A stretch of DNA of 56,348 nt from the NCBI GenBank assembly GCA_020348985.1, contig CP070761.1, positions 1-56,348 on the forward strand. Reading direction: 5' to 3'. The notes beneath the pieces were generated by a model. The model had not been told where the DNA came from and did no database searches. It worked only from the letters and a program-made list of their open reading frames with translations. Source of the stretch: Candidatus Thorarchaeota archaeon. GTDB lineage: Archaea > Asgardarchaeota > Thorarchaeia > Thorarchaeales > Thorarchaeaceae. Made by a program: the position numbers and the translations under genes. Shown piece by piece: positions 16,493-24,782 of this stretch (positions within the stretch are counted from its first letter, which is position 1; every line of letters begins with the position of its first letter).

Positions 16493-18124
16493 TCAGCTCT
16501 TCGAGGATACTTCAATCCTCTCAACATCATAGAAGAACTTCAGTGTAGGTGCACCTGTGCGCAAATTGAGCAACGTGACCATTCCTGGTGTTGGCTCAAT
16601 TCCCTGCTTACGCATGAACTCTGTCTGAGACTGGAATGTGCCTGAATTCACAATCTGGACCCCACGATAGTTGTCTACTGCATAATGATGAGCATGACCA
16701 AAATGTACCACATCAGGAGGTGTATCAATAACCATCCAGTCACGATGAAGGGGCGCCAATTCTGTCTTGCCTCCATATAGAGGTACAAGATGGCGCTTCT
16801 TCAGCAAGCTCTTCATAGGCGTTGCGGGATCAGCATATGAGGCTCCAGGGATGTTTGTTACCAAGTCATCAATACTGTCACCATGCGTCAAGAGGATGTT
16901 GACTCCTTCCACTGTTACGTGGCTTGGGTCACCAAGCATTATCATCTTGTCTCCCAGTTCGTAGAGAGGGGCGGCGAAGTCTTCTGGAATTGGAGGTTTT
17001 GGTAATGCTTGTCTCACGGCATCGTGATTCCCTGGGATACAGAGTATCTTGATGTGGTCTGGAATCTGGGCCAGCTTCTCTGCAAGATGATCATACTGGT
17101 CATAGATGCTTGTGAGCAACAGATCTGGTTTCTGAGTTGGGTATACTCCCACTCCGTCCACCAGGTCGCCGGCGATGAAGAGATATCGAATCTTTGAAAC
17201 CATGTCCTTTTCAGAAGGAAGATAGTTGTGGCCACTTATCCAATCAATGAAACTATCAAACTCGTCTTCCAAGAATTCCTTGCTGCCACAATGAATGTCA
17301 GAGATGAATGCTGCATAGACATCACGGCTGGCCCTACCAGGATCTCGCGCCGTGGGAATGTCCGGAAAAATCACGTCCTCAGCAATCATTCGCGCATCTT
17401 GATCTACACGTCCGGACACGCAAATCACTTCGTCAAGAAGAATGGAATTTCCTTTGTGAGCTAGCTCCTTCCCTTTCAATCCAGTCCGACTTGCGGGAAC
17501 CACACAGAGAATCGTTGATTCGGCGTCCTCCAATTCCACAATCACATTTCGTGATCTTGAGACACTCTTGTTCTTCACAAGCCCTATCCCTTTCTGAACC
17601 GATGGGCGGCGTGATCTGACTCCTTCCTTGACCAGAAGTTCACGCTGCCGCATGTCACTTCCATCCTGCCTAAGAACACTCAAAGGCACTGCATCTTGTG
17701 TGTCTACTCTTCTCATGTAGATCTGCTTGATTCGGCGGAACCTATCTTTGAAGAGAGCAAGAAAATCCTCCACTGTCCCCTCTGAAGCAACGGACTCCAT
17801 GCTTGGATTCTTGATAATCACTATGGCATGAGATTGTGCCTCTTCCTCTATCTCTTCTGGATCATCAATATCTGAGCTGTCGAATTGATCTACTTCGATC
17901 TCTGTGGGTCTTTTGGATGCCTTTGTTCTACCCTCAAGTACAGCTGCAAGATAATCCTGAGAGATTACGGTTGGATGCTGCAATTGGTTCGTAGTACGTA
18001 CAAGTTCTTCGATGGCCTCTTCTGGGGACGTCATCTTCATTATTTGATCAAGAGCATCAGGGGCAATCTGAAGTCCAGATTTCATGAGACGTCGGAGAAT
18101 GGTTTGACGCGAAAGAGAGGTCAC
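16493..18124 (-). CDS. polB: DNA polymerase D small subunit (DP1)
   Basis: About 543 residues, the proofreading 3'-5' exonuclease subunit of PolD. An N-terminal helical domain (SRQTILRRLMKSGLQIAPDAL) and an acidic linker are followed by an OB fold and a Mre11-type phosphoesterase domain. Its motifs are intact: ISDIHCGS, GDLVDGVG, IPGNHDAVR, LLTHGDSI and FGHAHHY, so the nuclease should be active. The start GTG 18124 is preferred: GGTGA lies upstream, and a TATA-like box lies 32-45 bases upstream, whereas the frame to 18292 would run through that promoter. It converges with orc1/cdc6-1 and diverges from the PhoU-like gene. The large subunit is not in this window. Confidence 0.94.
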   Translation of the reverse strand: MTSLSRQTILRRLMKSGLQIAPDALDQIMKMTSPEEAIEELVRTTNQLQHPTVISQDYLAAVLEGRTKASKRPTEIEVDQFDSSDIDDPEEIEEEAQSHAIVIIKNPSMESVASEGTVEDFLALFKDRFRRIKQIYMRRVDTQDAVPLSVLRQDGSDMRQRELLVKEGVRSRRPSVQKGIGLVKNKSVSRSRNVIVELEDAESTILCVVPASRTGLKGKELAHKGNSILLDEVICVSGRVDQDARMIAEDVIFPDIPTARDPGRASRDVYAAFISDIHCGSKEFLEDEFDSFIDWISGHNYLPSEKDMVSKIRYLFIAGDLVDGVGVYPTQKPDLLLTSIYDQYDHLAEKLAQIPDHIKILCIPGNHDAVRQALPKPPIPEDFAAPLYELGDKMIMLGDPSHVTVEGVNILLTHGDSIDDLVTNIPGASYADPATPMKSLLKKRHLVPLYGGKTELAPLHRDWMVIDTPPDVVHFGHAHHYAVDNYRGVQIVNSGTFQSQTEFMRKQGIEPTPGMVTLLNLRTGAPTLKFFYDVERIEVSSKS

Positions 18125-18155
18125 TTTAGAATCACCAGAATGGAAAACCTGAACC

Positions 18156-18169
18156 GATTTTAAATATCC
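18156..18169 (-). promoter_or_regulatory. TATA box of polD small subunit
   Basis: On the minus strand the sequence reads GGATATTTAAAATC, an archaeal TATA-like element centred about 38 bases upstream of the GTG start at 18124. This position would give a short leader carrying the GGTGA site. Confidence 0.5.
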
Positions 18170-18290
18170 GCAATGCGTCCTTTCTTGTTTCATCTTCCAA
18201 TCAATGATGCATTGCGAGACAGCCAACAAGGGTAATAAGAATGCCAACATCCTATCATTTGGCGCCAGGGAACAAAGGTGGAACAGGACC

Positions 18291-19268
18291 ATGGTGAATA
18301 TCAGGCGGCTTCAACAAACAGGCGGCAAAAATGGAAGTTCCTTTCTAATTATATTGCCCAAGGACTGGGTAACAAGACAAGGTCTATCGAAAGGAGACCC
18401 AGTGGTGGTTGCTGAACGTGAGGATGGATGTCTGATTGTTGATCCAAGGTTGCCTCGGGCCGGGGAGACGAGAAGTACGAATATCCAGATAGAAGAGAAT
18501 TTGCGTTGGGCGATTACCAGCAAGTATCTTCTTGGTTTTGATGAGATTCGCATAATAAGCCGGGGTCCGATCACAAACAGTCAGAGAGATGAGCTGAAGA
18601 AGATAATCAAGAGGTTCGTGGCTTTGGAGGTAACAGACGAAGACGATCAACAGATTGTAATCCAGTGTCTTGTTGATCCATCAACACTTCCGGTTCACAA
18701 GGCAATGAGACGGATAAACTTGATTGCTACGCGGATGTTCAATGATGCGTTGCGTGCGTATTTCGAAGGCAACCAAGAAATAGCCTTAGACGTTATAGAG
18801 AGAGATGAAGAGGTCGACCGCCTATTCTTTCTAATAGTTCGAGAATTGAGATCGGCTATTCAGTATCCACGGGTGTCAGAGAGATTAGGAATTACTCCAG
18901 TGGAAGCTCTTGATTTCCGACTTGCAGCTCAGTACATAGAGAGAATTGCAGATCTAGCCGTTGATATTGCTGAGAAAGTTGATGATGCACTTGAGACAAA
19001 GCTCGTGAACAGAATCGACCCCCTGGTGTCGAAGGTACGTGACATGCTCGCAAAGTCGGTTACCAATCTCTTCAAATTCGATTCAGAGAAGGTTGCTCAG
19101 GTTATCGCAGGGGAGAAGGAACTGATAGATGATACTTTGAAGCTCAGGAACCAGCTCATCGCGAGCCCTAGTAAGAGTACTCGGACTCATCTTTATGTTG
19201 TTGATAGTCTTCTGAGAATTGGAGAAGCCGCAAAGGACATAGTTGATTTGGCATTGCCACAGAGTTAG
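18291..19268 (+). CDS. phoU: PhoU-like regulator with AbrB-type N-terminal domain
   Basis: About 325 residues. Residues 1-50 form a SpoVT/AbrB-like DNA-binding or dimerisation unit (SSFLIILPKDWVTRQGLSKGDPVVVAER). The rest consists of two PhoU-type helical repeats carrying (E/D)xxxD-type motifs (VIERDEEVDRLFFLIVRELRSA; QYIERIADLAVDIAEKV; ..RIGEAAKDIVDLAL). Such archaeal fusions are annotated as phosphate uptake regulators and may bind metal clusters. I chose ATG 18291; the longer frame from 18204 lacks family match and crosses the divergent promoter region. No phosphate transporter is nearby, so the regulatory target is open. Confidence 0.85.
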   Translation: MVNIRRLQQTGGKNGSSFLIILPKDWVTRQGLSKGDPVVVAEREDGCLIVDPRLPRAGETRSTNIQIEENLRWAITSKYLLGFDEIRIISRGPITNSQRDELKKIIKRFVALEVTDEDDQQIVIQCLVDPSTLPVHKAMRRINLIATRMFNDALRAYFEGNQEIALDVIERDEEVDRLFFLIVRELRSAIQYPRVSERLGITPVEALDFRLAAQYIERIADLAVDIAEKVDDALETKLVNRIDPLVSKVRDMLAKSVTNLFKFDSEKVAQVIAGEKELIDDTLKLRNQLIASPSKSTRTHLYVVDSLLRIGEAAKDIVDLALPQS

Positions 19269-19280
19269 GAGGTTTGACTT

Positions 19281-20672
19281 CTGTCACACAAGTTGTTTGG
19301 AACCAGTGGTATCAGAGGAAGCATAGCTGAAAAGGTGACAACAGACTTGGCACTTGACCTTGGACGAGCACTAGGTACTACTCTCAATGGCAAAGGTTGT
19401 GTAGGAGTTGGTACTGACGCGAGAACTTCGCACAATATGCTAGAGAGCGCCTTCATTGCAGGAGTAGTCTCAACGGGGGTAGACGTCATCAACTTGCGAC
19501 ATGCACCAATGCCGGCAGTTGCGGCCCATAGTGCTATGCCAGGGGTATCTGCTTCAGTGATTATAACGGCCAGTCACAATCCTCCCGAAGACAATGGGTT
19601 CAAGTTCTTTAATGGAGGTCGGGAATTCATTCGCTCAGAAGAAGTACGCATTGAGGAGAGAGTGTTCGACAAGGAATTCAGTATTGCAAGTTGGAAAGAG
19701 ATAGGCACTGTCTCTAGCTGGAACATCAGAGAGTCTTACCTAAAACAGGTGAAGAACTTCGTAGTGAATCGAGGAACTAATGGAGCAGGAATGCGAGTGT
19801 TGCTGGATTTAGCAAATGGAGCGGCTACTGATTACACACCTCATCTGCTGCATGACATGGGGTTTGAAGTATCAACAATCAACTCGCATCCCGACGGATA
19901 CTTCCCGGGAAGACCTGCAGAACCCTCACCCCGGAACCTAGTTGATACGATGAAAATCGTTAGTGATTCGGATTTCTCTGTGGCACTTTGTCATGATGGC
20001 GATGGCGATCGCTTGGCAGTGATTGATGAAGAGGGGCGATTCATAGACCAGAATAGGGTCATAGCGTTATTTGCCAAGGATGAGGTGGAAAGAGCGGGAG
20101 AAGGGACAGTTGTAGTGTCAATCGACACTTCCAGTGTCATAGATGAAGTGGTTGCAACCGCAGGTGGCAGTGTGGTCCGGGCGCCTCTTGGATCTCTTCA
20201 AGAGCTTTTGGCTACTGATGAGTCTAATGCCATAGTCTTTGCTTCTGAGCCGTGGAAACCTATCTTCACGAAGCTGGGAGGCTGGATGGACGGTATTGCG
20301 GGCGCCGCACGGTTTGCCCAGATGACAAATGAGATTGGCTCAGGAAGCTGTAGTAAGCTGATGGCCTCGATCCCCGAGTATCCCATGCTTAGAGATCACA
20401 TTGTCTGTCCCGATGAATTGAAAACTTGCTTTATCACAACGATCAAGACCAAGCTTGTCGATGAGATTACCGGCATACGGAATGTAATTGATAGTGATGG
20501 AGTTAGAATCGAACGTGATGACGGGTCTTATGTACTGGTTAGGGTTTCTGGAACGGAACCAAAGGCCCGAGTGTATATTGGTGCAAGGAGCGAGAGTACG
20601 CTTCAGAATCTCGAATCTACTGCTAAGCGTCTTATGCAGGAAACACTCGAAGATTGTGAGAGTAGGAAGTAG
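19281..20672 (+). CDS. glmM: Phosphohexomutase (phosphoglucosamine/phosphomannomutase type)
   Basis: About 463 residues of the alpha-D-phosphohexomutase family, interconverting hexose 1- and 6-phosphates. The phosphoserine loop TASHNPPEDNG, the magnesium loop HDGDGDRLAV, the sugar-binding loop near residues 320-330 (FASEPWKP) and the phosphate-binding RVSGTEPKAR are all present. The open frame with a usual start begins at TTG 19293 (LFGTSGIRG), but the family begins with a residue pair before that, and AGGAGG at 19267-19272 is 20 bases away from that TTG. A CTG at 19281 sits 8 bases from the site and gives MSHKLFGTSGIRG; I prefer it. Substrate (glucosamine, mannose or glucose) cannot be fixed. 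Confidence 0.92.
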   Translation: MSHKLFGTSGIRGSIAEKVTTDLALDLGRALGTTLNGKGCVGVGTDARTSHNMLESAFIAGVVSTGVDVINLRHAPMPAVAAHSAMPGVSASVIITASHNPPEDNGFKFFNGGREFIRSEEVRIEERVFDKEFSIASWKEIGTVSSWNIRESYLKQVKNFVVNRGTNGAGMRVLLDLANGAATDYTPHLLHDMGFEVSTINSHPDGYFPGRPAEPSPRNLVDTMKIVSDSDFSVALCHDGDGDRLAVIDEEGRFIDQNRVIALFAKDEVERAGEGTVVVSIDTSSVIDEVVATAGGSVVRAPLGSLQELLATDESNAIVFASEPWKPIFTKLGGWMDGIAGAARFAQMTNEIGSGSCSKLMASIPEYPMLRDHIVCPDELKTCFITTIKTKLVDEITGIRNVIDSDGVRIERDDGSYVLVRVSGTEPKARVYIGARSESTLQNLESTAKRLMQETLEDCESRK

Positions 20673-20736
20673 AGCTTTACGTAGTTAAGATTAAATCCGA
20701 AGCATTTCCGGTAGCTCCTGATATTCTCTGAACAGT

Positions 20737-20821
20737 GCCGGGGTATCCAAGCGGCTACGGAGACGGTCTCGAAAACCGTTGCCCTTGAGGCTCATGGGTT
20801 CGAGTCCCATCCCCGGCGCCA
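20737..20821 (+). tRNA. tRNA-Ser (anticodon CGA)
   Basis: Acceptor GCCGGGG pairs with CCCCGGC, followed by discriminator G and an encoded CCA. The anticodon loop CTCGAAA sits between ACGGT-type stem halves, giving anticodon CGA that reads UCG serine codons. A long variable arm (TGCCCTTGAGGCTC region) and the T arm ATGGG/CCCAT confirm a class II serine tRNA. A TATA-like GATTAAATCC lies about 45 bases upstream. Confidence 0.95.
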
Positions 20822-20865
20822 CAAATCTCTATGTCTCAATGGGTAAGAATGCAAATCTCGTCCTG

Positions 20866-20880
20866 GCTAGCTAGGCTAGC
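20866..20880. terminator. Hairpin between convergent tRNAs
   Basis: GCTAGC, a three-base TAG spacer and GCTAGC again form a 6-bp hairpin between tRNA-Ser and the convergent tRNA-Leu. It could help end or trim both transcripts. There is no strong T run. Confidence 0.3.
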
Positions 20881-20898
20881 AGGTTAGACAACAAAGTA

Positions 20899-20986
20899 TG
20901 GTGCGGAGGACGAGATTCGAACTCGTGAACACCTACGTGATAGGGACCTAAACCCTACGCCTTTGACCTGGCTTGGCAACCTCCGC
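20899..20986 (-). tRNA. tRNA-Leu (anticodon TAG)
   Basis: On the minus strand the acceptor GCGGAGG pairs with CCTCCGC, followed by discriminator A and an encoded CCA. The anticodon loop TTTAGGT between TAGGG and CCCTA gives anticodon UAG, reading CUA leucine codons. The long variable arm (ATCACGTAGGTGTTC region) and T arm (ACGAG/CTCGT) fit a class II leucine tRNA. No intron is seen. Confidence 0.95.
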
Positions 20987-21102
20987 AATACTGAGGTGTC
21001 TGGAGCCTCTTGGTCCTTTAATCGTTTTGGCACATCAGCAAGAAACTGGGAGAATCAGGCGAATCAGCTTTTGAGTTCAATCCACGCATTTGAAAAAGAA
21101 GA

Positions 21103-21237
21103 CTACTCAGTGGATTCCCACGTGTGGCTGCAGCGAGGACAGCGGAATTTTCTATGATAGCTTCCACCCGCTGCCACTTCTTTCTTCACCATGGCGGCTT
21201 CATTGAATCCACATTTGGGACATGTCAAGGCTGTCAT
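21103..21237 (-). CDS. Small TFIIS-type zinc ribbon protein
   Basis: About 44 residues from ATG 21237, essentially a single zinc ribbon (TCPKCGFNEA..FRCPRCSHTWES). It resembles the C-terminal ribbon of TFS/TFIIS in spacing and in the final HTW, but the acidic DE pair for RNA cleavage is absent. The frame extends to 21315 with residues of low complexity and may be longer. GGTGG lies 11 bases upstream of the chosen ATG and GGTGA 2 bases upstream. It could be a TFS paralogue or another RNA polymerase-binding ribbon. It diverges from the eS1 gene. Confidence 0.6.
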   Translation of the reverse strand: MTALTCPKCGFNEAAMVKKEVAAGGSYHRKFRCPRCSHTWESTE

Positions 21238-21470
21238 TTCACCGACTCCACCTAGGCTGAGCAATTTAACATCATATCTAGTTTGTTGCGAGGAGCTGTC
21301 TGAGTTTCTACTCATTCGACGTGATATCTTCTTACAATGTCATGCTAACCCATGTCACAACGTTTTTATTCGACTCCTTTGACGTTCGCGCGGCCACACG
21401 ACTTAGGGTCACGGCCAAACATGATTCTCTGGGACTTCCAACTCGGTTCCAGTTTGAGTGTGATTTGAAT

Positions 21471-22124
21471 ATGTCCTCAAGGAGCAGACAAGCAGCAGCA
21501 AGGACAAGGGACAAGTGGAGAGAGAAGGTCTGGTATCAGATTCTTGCTCCGCATTACTTTGAAGAGAAGGCCATAGGTGATACTCCTGCAGGTGATCCGG
21601 AGCTGTTGATTGGAAGGACAGTCCAGCCCACACTCTACGATATTACTGGAGATTTTGATCAGATTCACGTGAAGCTCAGATTCAGGATACTGGAAGTCAC
21701 AGGTCAAGATGCCAAGACTGTCTTCCATGGTCATGAGTGGAGCTCAGATTACCTCAGAGGACTTGTCAGAAGAGGAACTTCGAGGATTGACTGGATTGGA
21801 CCGATTCTGACCAAAGATGATTATCTAATGCGAATTTCTGTAATTGTGTTCACGACAACGCGCTCTAAGACCAGCCAAGAACATGCTGTTAGGAAAGCTA
21901 TTGAGAGAGTTATTGTAGCACATGCAAAGAAACACACGTTCGATGAGCTTGTTCAGAAAGTTGTGCTTGGAGAGCTTGCGTCCGAGGTTAACGAGGAAGT
22001 CAAGAAGATCATTCCGATTAGAGAATGCGAGATTAGAAAGAGCAAGGTACTGAAAGGCCCTGAAGAGGTCAAGGCTAGAAGAGCAAGACTAAGAAGGGGC
22101 GGTCAGAAACAAGCTAAGGCCTGA
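21471..22124 (+). CDS. rps3ae: 30S ribosomal protein eS1 (S3Ae)
   Basis: About 217 residues with the eS1 signature: KWREKVWYQILAPHYF, GRTVQPTLYDITGD, RGLVRRGTSRIDW and the C-terminal FDELVQKVVLGELASEV..IIPIRECEIRKSKVL. It is a small-subunit protein near the mRNA exit platform in archaea and eukaryotes. I chose ATG 21471 (MSSRSRQ); the upstream frame to 21321 has no family match. A TATA-like GTTTTTATTC near 21360 may be its promoter. Confidence 0.96.
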   Translation: MSSRSRQAAARTRDKWREKVWYQILAPHYFEEKAIGDTPAGDPELLIGRTVQPTLYDITGDFDQIHVKLRFRILEVTGQDAKTVFHGHEWSSDYLRGLVRRGTSRIDWIGPILTKDDYLMRISVIVFTTTRSKTSQEHAVRKAIERVIVAHAKKHTFDELVQKVVLGELASEVNEEVKKIIPIRECEIRKSKVLKGPEEVKARRARLRRGGQKQAKA

Positions 22125-22139
22125 TCTGTTCCTTCAATT

Positions 22140-22499
22140 CTATTCATTCTCTGACAATCCGTGAAGCCTCTCTATAGCCTGTAGCAGTAGGATCATGAGA
22201 TTCGCCAGCTTGGTCAGCTCTTCAACATTGTCTTCGCGTTCGATTACCTCATTCAGAAACTTCAGCTTGTTAAGTAGTGTTTCATGTAGCTTCGGGAGCA
22301 TAAGCTTGACTGCTTGTGCGTCGACCTCATCGTCTGACTTGACTATGACAATCCGTCGATCACAGGTGGCACAATAGATGTCTTCACCCACCTTCAAAAG
22401 AGGGGAACCACATTGAGGACACGCCTGTGCCAGAAGAGTTGCTCCTTGTCTTAGCAACTCAGCCATCTTCTTGACTGAAGCGTCTTCTCCGGTTGTCAT
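22140..22499 (-). CDS. ZNRD2/SSSCA1-like (autoantigen p27) zinc ribbon protein
   Basis: 119 residues. An N-terminal helix (KKMAELLRQGATLLAQ) leads into a zinc ribbon (CPQCGSPLLKVGEDIYCATCDR), then an acidic region and a long C-terminal helix. This is the architecture of the family of human ZNRD2 (Sjogren syndrome/scleroderma autoantigen 1), widely found in archaea and without an established archaeal function. The gene converges on eS1 with a 15-base gap. A TATA-like CTTATAAC lies at 22530-22537. Confidence 0.85.
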   Translation of the reverse strand: MTTGEDASVKKMAELLRQGATLLAQACPQCGSPLLKVGEDIYCATCDRRIVIVKSDDEVDAQAVKLMLPKLHETLLNKLKFLNEVIEREDNVEELTKLANLMILLLQAIERLHGLSENE

Positions 22500-22529
22500 T
22501 ATCTATCAAAGAGATTTGCAGGGTTTTTT

Positions 22530-22537
22530 GTTATAAG
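22530..22537 (-). promoter_or_regulatory. TATA box of the ZNRD2-like gene
   Basis: CTTATAAC on the minus strand, about 31-38 bases upstream of the ATG at 22499, followed by a T/A-rich leader. Typical archaeal spacing for a very short or absent leader. Confidence 0.45.
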
Positions 22538-22674
22538 CGATACTGGAACTTACTTTGTCTGTCAAACACATTGAGTTTAGAATTGCTGAGAGTCACGCCA
22601 AAACTTTGATATGCCAAATTCGAATCTCAGTCGAATGTTGTACACACTTCATCCGTGTGGAAAGACAATTTGAG

Positions 22675-22947
22675 GTGAGTCCTTTGGACCCCGAAACACA
22701 AAGAGCGATAGACCAGAGCAAACATTTGCTCAAACAGATTAGTGAAGATTCTTCTGTTCCCCGGAACATAAGACGCGCGGCCAACGAGGCCATTGCGGTG
22801 CTAGAAAACGACGGCGACTCTCCAGCAGTGAGAGCCCAGAACGCGATTTCTATAATCGACGAGCCGAGTCAGGATCCAAACTGTCCGAATCACGCAAGGA
22901 CGAAGATTTGGCATGTGTCAAGTCTTCTCGAGCCTATTCGTGATTGA
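22675..22947 (+). CDS. UPF0147 family protein
   Basis: About 90 residues, matching the UPF0147 layout: QRAIDQSKHLLKQISEDSSVPRNIRRAANEA followed by AVRAQNAISIIDEPSQDPNCPNHAR, as short helical segments. This family is conserved in archaea without known function. I chose GTG 22675, which gives the normal length; the longer frame from 22555 has no match and covers the divergent promoter. It lies between the ZNRD2-like gene and FAU-1. Confidence 0.85.
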   Translation: MSPLDPETQRAIDQSKHLLKQISEDSSVPRNIRRAANEAIAVLENDGDSPAVRAQNAISIIDEPSQDPNCPNHARTKIWHVSSLLEPIRD

Positions 22948-23035
22948 ATATCGGAGATTTGGCTGAGTTCGTCTGTTGTGGTCTTCACCATTAGGGTATG
23001 AAGGCCGGCGTTGATGTCCGGGCCAGTGTTTGGAA

Positions 23036-24517
23036 ATGATTAAGGCAAGAATAAGAGGAATCTACTCTCAGTCGCTGACACAGATTCTATTACAGAATCA
23101 CTTTGAGATTGTGCAGCCTACTCAAGACGTAGCTAGAAGGTTCGGTCTTCCTTTTCACGGAGACATCCCAGATGTGGACATATGGGATAGAAGCGACCTG
23201 CAGGGGATTGTGGCAATCGCATACGAGTCTATCCTTAATAGGCTCAATGATGTCTTGCGACGTCGTTTGGGTTGGGTCATAACTCGTACTCCACGAGTTG
23301 CTAAGAGCTCAATCTACAAAGGACGGATACTCGGAACAGATGACAAGACTGGTCAAACAAGGGTTGACCTAGGTGAGATAACAGGTCTGCTTCCGGATAG
23401 GGGGTACAAACCTGGATCCTTTGCTATGGTCCAAGTCAGAGCACATGACTACGGTCGTAAGGCACCTATGCTTTCCTCGAGCATAACAATTCCAGGCAAA
23501 TCTGCAGTTCTGCTACCTGAACCGGTTGTGCGTCTCAGTACCAAAATCAAGAACCAAGAAACTCGGAAGAATCTCTTGAATTTGGGTCGACGAATACGTG
23601 ATGTTACAGACAAATGGGGAGTACTCTGGCGCACTGCTGCACGCAAGCTCACTGAAAAAGAGCTTCGTGATGAGGTTGATGATCTTCTCGATGTCGCTCA
23701 ACAAGTATACTCCAGATTCAATGGAATTGAGGACATAGAATTGCTGTTTGAGGGTACCAGTAATGCTGACATCGAGTTTCCTGCAGAGGTAAAGGAGGCA
23801 CTTGACAAAACACGAGGCAAAATTAGATCGACCATCGGCCGCCATCATTTCTACAAGAGTGCTGGGTATGCGTCGCTTGTTGATTTTGCAGAAATGGTCA
23901 TTGAAGAGAGAGCCAGCGAGAAAGATTACATTACATCCAAACTTGAGAAAGTAGTGAATCGGGACCTGCCGAAGCTGAATGATCCGATTAACATTGAGCA
24001 TGTAAAGCTTGACGGAGCTCTTGTTATGCTTGGCAGAGGTAGAGTTGTTGAGGCCGATTCACAGGGGTTCGTGATTAGAAGACAGTTCAGATATACTGCT
24101 AGAAAGCTGAAGATGACTCGTGAGCTTCCGTCTGAAGTACAGGTGCCAAGTGACGAAGGAGATTACGCTCTGACACGTGTTGTCCCTGGTGCTCGTACAC
24201 TCACCACAGACTATTATTCACGGCAAGGTGAGCTGAAGGGAACATACATCAATGTGAATACAGGAGTTGAAGTCTATCCGACTAGCAACGGAAGTCCAAG
24301 CAAGATTCGATACATCGATCTAGAGATAGACATTGTTGCACCTGTTGAGGGTGAAACGAGAATCATTGACCAGCATCTGCTCAAGCGAGCAGTTCAAAGA
24401 GGTTTCATTACTTCAGAAATGGCGGATGAGATAAGGGATAATGCGAAATCCATTCTTAATGAACTCGTAGCGAAACGAGAGTCCGAAGAGGTCCTGAAAA
24501 GCACTGAATTGGTGTAG
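23036..24517 (+). CDS. fau-1: FAU-1-like RNA-binding protein / probable ribonuclease
   Basis: About 493 residues similar to the archaeal FAU-1 family (Pyrococcus AU-rich RNA-binding protein, reported as RNase E/G-like). It begins IKARIRGIYSQSLTQILLQNHFEIVQPT, has an S1-like segment (GRILGTDDKTGQTRVDLGEITGLL), a middle region, and a C-terminal DUF402 domain (YYSRQGELKGTYINVNTGVEVY, RYIDLEIDIV, LLKRAVQRGFITSE). It probably acts on rRNA precursors or AU-rich RNA. The start is ATG 23036, or TTG two codons earlier. Confidence 0.9.
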   Translation: MIKARIRGIYSQSLTQILLQNHFEIVQPTQDVARRFGLPFHGDIPDVDIWDRSDLQGIVAIAYESILNRLNDVLRRRLGWVITRTPRVAKSSIYKGRILGTDDKTGQTRVDLGEITGLLPDRGYKPGSFAMVQVRAHDYGRKAPMLSSSITIPGKSAVLLPEPVVRLSTKIKNQETRKNLLNLGRRIRDVTDKWGVLWRTAARKLTEKELRDEVDDLLDVAQQVYSRFNGIEDIELLFEGTSNADIEFPAEVKEALDKTRGKIRSTIGRHHFYKSAGYASLVDFAEMVIEERASEKDYITSKLEKVVNRDLPKLNDPINIEHVKLDGALVMLGRGRVVEADSQGFVIRRQFRYTARKLKMTRELPSEVQVPSDEGDYALTRVVPGARTLTTDYYSRQGELKGTYINVNTGVEVYPTSNGSPSKIRYIDLEIDIVAPVEGETRIIDQHLLKRAVQRGFITSEMADEIRDNAKSILNELVAKRESEEVLKSTELV

Positions 24518-24539
24518 AGCGTGAATACTCTCGTCGGCT

Positions 24540-24782
24540 CTATTCAACCGTGAACGCTGTTCGAATAGATAGATCAGTAGCACTCATCAAGTCTTCAACT
24601 GTTGCTCTAAGACTATCTATACCTCTCTCGCAAAGAACGGTAATCACCAGATCCTTGTTGTTGGTTTTGGCCGAGATTTCAAGCCCTGATGGTACAGGGG
24701 TATTATCTGGAGAAATGGCTTTGTACGTTCTTTCGGCGCTCTTGGGGGAATCAAATGACAATCTAATAACTGCCGTCATCAT
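24540..24782 (-). CDS. pcc1: KEOPS complex subunit Pcc1
   Basis: 80 residues with the Pcc1 pattern: AVIRLSFDSPKSAERTYKAISPDN, a central two-strand part (LEISAKTNNKDLVITVLCE) and a C-terminal helix (LRATVEDLMSATDLSI). Pcc1 dimerises KEOPS, which makes t6A37 on tRNA with Kae1 and Bud32, both about 2-4 kb away in this window. It overlaps the stop of the RecJ-like gene as ATGA, the gene order uS15, RecJ-like, Pcc1 known from other archaea. Confidence 0.92.
   Translation of the reverse strand: MMTAVIRLSFDSPKSAERTYKAISPDNTPVPSGLEISAKTNNKDLVITVLCERGIDSLRATVEDLMSATDLSIRTAFTVE

Noticed and set aside
18125..18292. N-terminal extension of the PolD small subunit
   Set aside because: It would run across a TATA-like box and the divergent promoter; GTG 18124 has a GGTGA site and matches the family start.
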